DNA from: Bacillota bacterium
Lineage (GTDB): Bacteria; Bacillota; Clostridia; Christensenellales; CAG-138
Length of the DNA: 6,456 bases
Direction of reading: 5' to 3'
NCBI GenBank assembly: GCA_023435855.1
Contig: JAEZLG010000097.1
Span: 1 to 6,456, forward strand
Shown here in pieces: positions 5,270-6,456 of this stretch. A model generated the notes under the pieces. The model was given only the letters and a program-made list of their open reading frames with translations. It had not been told where the DNA came from and did not search any database. The translations under genes were made by a program, and so were the position numbers. The first letter of the stretch is position 1. Every line of letters starts with the position of its first letter.

Positions 5270-5315
5270 ATTGCTCCCCCAATGAAATCATGATTCTGCT
5301 TGGTGAAGATAGGTA

Positions 5316-5328
5316 CGCACTTCGTGCG
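5316..5328. other. Short hairpin between the DUF6470 gene and fliW
   Basis: CGCAC-TTC-GTGCG forms a five-bp stem in the 68-bp gap. There is no U-run after it on the minus strand, so it is not a terminator. It may affect mRNA processing or stability within the operon, or be incidental. Confidence 0.3.
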
Positions 5329-5337
5329 ACAGCCTTT

Positions 5338-5922
5338 CTAAACCCTTTCGTCCACCCTGTCGCCCACTCCGTTGCGGAGCGCTTCCGTGTTTACACGAAT
5401 CACCACAGAGGGTCTTTGCTTCAGGTTTATCTCCACATAATACGGTTCCACTTCTATCACGGGACCTTCACCTACATCCCATTCAATCTCGATACCGGGT
5501 TTCGTCCACTGCACCTCGAAGACGTTTTGATCCCACTCGATGTTGGCGCGCTTTTTAGCTGCGCGCCGACGGTTGATTTCTTGCGGCTTGCTTAACGAAT
5601 TGCTCTTTTCCACGATTCCGCTCAAAGCATTGCCGCTTAAAGTTGTTTTAAGCGCTTCCGTGCTGTCGGTCCTGCTGTTACGCGTTGCGGATGCGGAAGA
5701 ACCGCCGAACTGGCGGGAAAGTTCCAAAGCCTCAAATTGCGAATCGGCACCCGGCACTTCCTCCCATTCAACATTGAACTGAGGCATCTTCCGGACGACA
5801 CGCATTTCAGGCTTCGTGTGCTTAATCACGAAGGTAGGCATTGTGTTGCTGATTGTTACCTTGGCGGGCTCGGTATGAATCTCAAGTTGAGCTCGCTCGG
5901 TATGAATCGATAGTACATTCAT
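5338..5922 (-). CDS. yviE: DUF6470 family protein, YviE-like, in the flagellar operon
   Basis: The protein has 194 residues from the ATG at 5922. A TTG at 5937 would add five codons. GGGGA lies eight bases before the ATG and supports it, although the match is weak. The N-terminal third is a run of short alternating beta-type repeats with an I/V-x-I pattern (SIHTERAQLEIHTEPAKVTI, then FVIKHTKPEMRVV and FNVEWEEV). A polar Ser/Thr/Asn-rich middle (about 60-115) and a basic patch NRRRAAKKR (117-125) follow. A second beta-rich section (NIEWDQNVFEVQWTKPGIEI, then EVEPYYVEINL and VVIRV) comes next. Position between flgL and fliW matches B. subtilis yviE, whose function is unknown. There is no signal peptide or membrane segment. 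The symbol is given by synteny and overall pattern rather than by clear sequence identity. Confidence 0.85.
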   Translation of the reverse strand: MNVLSIHTERAQLEIHTEPAKVTISNTMPTFVIKHTKPEMRVVRKMPQFNVEWEEVPGADSQFEALELSRQFGGSSASATRNSRTDSTEALKTTLSGNALSGIVEKSNSLSKPQEINRRRAAKKRANIEWDQNVFEVQWTKPGIEIEWDVGEGPVIEVEPYYVEINLKQRPSVVIRVNTEALRNGVGDRVDERV

Positions 5923-5955
5923 CCGCCGTGTCCCCAAATAACAGTGTCTCGCTAC

Positions 5956-5961
5956 CCTCCT
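5956..5961 (-). promoter_or_regulatory. Strong but apparently unused Shine-Dalgarno-like AGGAGG
   Basis: A perfect AGGAGG on the minus strand lies 18 bases before the TTG at 5937 and 33 bases before the ATG at 5922 of the DUF6470 gene. Both are too far for normal initiation, and no ATG, GTG or TTG stands at a proper distance. It may be a ribosome standby site or a relic of an earlier start. Confidence 0.35.
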
Positions 5962-5999
5962 AAAAGGTTAGAGAAGTTTTATGATTACCGAAAATCGGT

Positions 6000-6456
6000 T
6001 TATCTTATGTAATCGACCAAAGAATTCTGTAAAATCGACGAACCGATCTTTAATGCATACTCGTAAACGGACATTGCCGTTTTCCACTGTACGGTAACTT
6101 CTGCAACGTCGATATCCTCCACCTTGGATTTAATTTCGGTGAAGTTCACCTCGTCCACAGAATAACGATTCTCCAAGAGTTTAAGGCGGTTTGTTCTGCC
6201 GCCGATATCGGCAAGGTTCGATAGAACGCTGCTCTGTGCGGTCTGGAATTTACTTGTATAGGCAGATAGTGCGCTCGCCGGTGCACCGTTTTGCAGATCA
6301 TTATAGAAATCATCTACGAGCTTGTAGATATTGTCGTTTCCTGCTCCGAACAGCTGTACCCCGTTTAAGGAAACATCCGTACGTAAATTCAGGCCGACCG
6401 AATATTGTATGACCTGTTGGCTCTCAGCTATAAGAGCAGGATCGGCGGGATTATCC
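6000..6456 (-). CDS. flgL: Flagellar hook-associated protein 3 FlgL, C-terminal part only
   Basis: The minus-strand frame is open from the window edge to the TAA at 6000-6002 and gives 151 residues, about half of a typical 300-residue FlgL; the start lies beyond the window. FlgL is secreted through the flagellar export apparatus and forms the hook-filament junction with FlgK. The visible part has a FlgL-like middle (the stretch IQYSVGLNLRTDVSLNG, then VQLFGAGNDNIYKLVDDF) and the conserved coiled-coil C-terminal helix. That helix includes SVLSNLADIGGRTNRLKLL, then VEDIDVAEVTVQWKTAMSVY and a final SSILQNSLVDYIR. The closing motif matches the family's usual IIQPSLLDFL except that the usual Pro is Asn. 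It precedes the DUF6470 gene by 77 bp in the same direction, so it is part of the flgL-yviE-fliW-csrA operon. Confidence 0.95.
   Translation of the reverse strand, partial: DNPADPALIAESQQVIQYSVGLNLRTDVSLNGVQLFGAGNDNIYKLVDDFYNDLQNGAPASALSAYTSKFQTAQSSVLSNLADIGGRTNRLKLLENRYSVDEVNFTEIKSKVEDIDVAEVTVQWKTAMSVYEYALKIGSSILQNSLVDYIR

Noticed and set aside
5987..5999. Small hairpin ACCGA-AAA-TCGGT beside the flgL stop
   Set aside because: The five-bp stem has no U-tract after it and would break the flagellar operon; not a credible terminator.

Overview
The window looks like chromosomal DNA of a motile, probably anaerobic, low-to-moderate GC member of the Bacillota, most likely a clostridial lineage. 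The evidence is the gene order flgL - yviE-like (DUF6470) - fliW - csrA on the minus strand, which is the Bacillus/Clostridium late-flagellar arrangement, together with strong GGAGG-type ribosome binding sites, U-tract terminators, and a molybdenum-hydroxylase type [2Fe-2S] subunit at the left edge. A genus cannot be named from this sequence alone.

Layout from left to right. (1) 1-344, plus strand: the C-terminal three quarters of a two-cluster [2Fe-2S] subunit of a xanthine dehydrogenase/aldehyde oxidoreductase-type enzyme. A 248-bp intergenic stretch follows, with a palindrome (375-400) and a bidirectional terminator (503-545). (2) 593-1255, minus: an unrecognised lipoprotein. (3) 1256-1961: about 700 bp without a convincing gene, holding a 372-bp element (1505-1876) bounded by two 88-bp inverted arms. 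Each arm folds into its own hairpin, and the two copies differ by compensatory base changes. (4) 1962-2621, minus: a membrane protein resembling the Mpv17/PMP22 family, followed on the right by a bidirectional terminator (2731-2764). (5) 2800-4284, minus: a serine-beta-lactamase-fold domain fused to a GNAT acetyltransferase. The catalytic Ser and Lys of the lactamase-like half are replaced, so it is probably a pseudoenzyme or binding domain. This gene has its own promoter (4501-4529) and a roughly 210-nt leader. The leader ends in an intrinsic terminator directly in front of the ribosome binding site and contains a competing antiterminator pairing, so a transcription attenuator or riboswitch is likely. 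(6) 4540-6456, minus: csrA, fliW, the DUF6470 gene and the 3' part of flgL, reading leftward as one flagellar operon.

The flagellar genes work together: FlgL is the hook-filament junction protein, FliW sequesters CsrA, and CsrA represses flagellin translation until FliW is released by flagellin binding. In Bacillus subtilis the flagellin gene hag follows csrA. Here that place is taken by the beta-lactamase-like/GNAT fusion with its own regulated leader.

The points most worth following up are the attenuator leader, the inactivated lactamase-GNAT fusion, and the inverted-arm element with covariation.
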